The translations under genes were made by a program, and so were the position numbers. Of a DNA stretch of 64,000 nt, positions 63,364-64,000 are shown piece by piece. This DNA is from Verrucomicrobiia bacterium (GTDB taxonomy: Bacteria; Verrucomicrobiota; Verrucomicrobiia; Limisphaerales; UBA8199). The DNA lies in assembly GCA_035946615.1 (NCBI GenBank), contig DASYZB010000048.1:1-64000 (forward strand). Direction: 5' to 3'. Every line of letters begins with the position of its first letter. Position 1 is the first letter of the stretch. The notes beneath the pieces were generated by a model. That model did no database searches, was not told the DNA's origin, and saw only the letters and a program-made list of their open reading frames with translations.

Positions 63364-64000
63364 ACCATGGTTTCCAGATACTGCTCGAGCTTCATGGCGT
63401 CCGCGTTGAATGTTCGGATGCCTTCGGCGAGCTTCTCGGTAGCCATGGCGTTCTCATTGAAGAACCAACGGAATTTCTTTTCGTCCATGGGAATCTTTGC
63501 GATTGATCTGGCGCGGGCCTGCTCGGGACTGAGCTTGCGCTCGACTGGCTCCGTGCTTGCTTTGAGCTCCGCCAACAAATGGGGGCTGATGGTCAGCAGG
63601 TCGCATCCGGCCAACTCAAGAATCTCGCCTTTATTGCGAAAACTGGCGCCCATTACTTCCGTCGAGTAACCGAATTTCTTGTAGTAAGAATAAATCTCTC
63701 CGACCGAAAGGACCCCCGGGTCCTCGGCGGGCGCGAAATCTCTTCCCTCTTTGGCCTTATACCAATCGAGGATGCGCCCCACAAAAGGCGAGATGAGCCT
63801 GGCCTTGGCCTCCGCGCATGCAATCGCCTGGGGCAGCGAGAATAACAGAGTCATGTTGCAGTTGATGCCTTCCTTTTGCAGCACTTCGGCGGCCCGGACG
63901 CCTTCCCACGTGGATGCAATCTTGATCAACACCCGCTCCCGGGTGATGCCCCTCTCTTGATAGAGCGCGATAAATTTGTGCGCCTTCGCAATCAGGCCCT
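63360..64000 (-). CDS. tal: Transaldolase (partial, 5' end beyond the window)
   Basis: The last 213 codons of a TalB-type transaldolase. The Schiff-base Lys is in [32 protein letters not shown], followed by [11 protein letters not shown] and [11 protein letters not shown]. Frame continues off the right edge ([21 protein letters not shown]). The enzyme moves a dihydroxyacetone unit from sedoheptulose-7-P to glyceraldehyde-3-P in the pentose phosphate pathway. Overlap with the PL22 gene (ATGA) suggests that pentoses from pectin are fed into this route. Confidence 0.94.
   Translation of the reverse strand, partial: GLIAKAHKFIALYQERGITRERVLIKIASTWEGVRAAEVLQKEGINCNMTLLFSLPQAIACAEAKARLISPFVGRILDWYKAKEGRDFAPAEDPGVLSVGEIYSYYKKFGYSTEVMGASFRNKGEILELAGCDLLTISPHLLAELKASTEPVERKLSPEQARARSIAKIPMDEKKFRWFFNENAMATEKLAEGIRTFNADAMKLEQYLETMV

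Overview
The window looks like one contiguous piece of a GC-rich, Gram-negative, soil-type Verrucomicrobiota genome (Pedosphaera/Limisphaerales-like). The clues are an H-X9-DG type prepilin protein, a giant secreted protein with choice-of-anchor-D and PKD repeats and a typical verrucomicrobial C-terminal domain, a Tat-exported Gfo/Idh/MocA oxidoreductase, a DUF1080-DUF4838 protein, many glycoside hydrolases, and many palindromic repeats between and inside genes. The taxonomic call is inference; no rRNA gene is present.

Layout. 1-2.2 kb: tail of an ISL3-type transposase, a PD-(D/E)XK nuclease-like gene, a small unknown gene, then tRNA-Ile2(CAU) and tRNA-Thr(CGU). 2.3-7.5 kb: a 1719-residue secreted protein. 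7.5-8.4 kb: non-coding stretch with hairpins and a helically phased GTTACA array. 8.4-13.5 kb: SPFH protein plus double zinc-ribbon protein (YdjI/YdjG-like), S66 carboxypeptidase, a formylglycine-generating-enzyme remnant, a prepilin-like protein and a frameshifted zinc-ribbon gene. 13.4-21.9 kb: POT peptide transporter, FtsK, DUF1328 protein, and an Mla-type lipid transport operon (STAS-MlaE, MlaF, MlaD, PqiC-like lipoprotein) whose permease carries an apparent frameshift. 22-26.4 kb: leftward helicase (Cas4-like nuclease plus XPD/DinG motor), coiled-coil protein and MoaA. 26.5-32.6 kb: oxidoreductase, serine hydrolase, GH43, small proteins, nucleotidyltransferase and sugar isomerase. 32.7-33.2 kb: lone RelE/ParE-like toxin and tRNA-Glu(CUC). 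33.3-40.7 kb: a seven-gene MoxR-DUF58 envelope operon. 41-43.2 kb: accessory region (AbiEii-like fragment, ankyrin protein, palindromic elements).

43.2-64 kb is mainly carbohydrate metabolism. A leftward operon (ROK kinase, archaeal-type cupin phosphoglucose isomerase, PMI-like cupin, GH2, GH38, beta-helix protein) reads as a mannoside-degradation module that releases, phosphorylates and isomerises a hexose. A DUF1080-DUF4838 protein lies upstream. An alpha/beta hydrolase, a propeller-type sensor kinase with its response regulator, and a transaldolase-PL22-GH53 set for pectic oligomers and galactan follow. Translational coupling (ATGA or TAATG overlaps) is seen in the Mla, MoxR, mannoside, kinase/regulator and transaldolase-PL22 groups.

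Most notable for follow-up: the palindromic repeats, two of which sit in frame inside coding genes; the phased GTTACA array; the nuclease-helicase fusion; and the mannoside operon with an archaeal-type isomerase.
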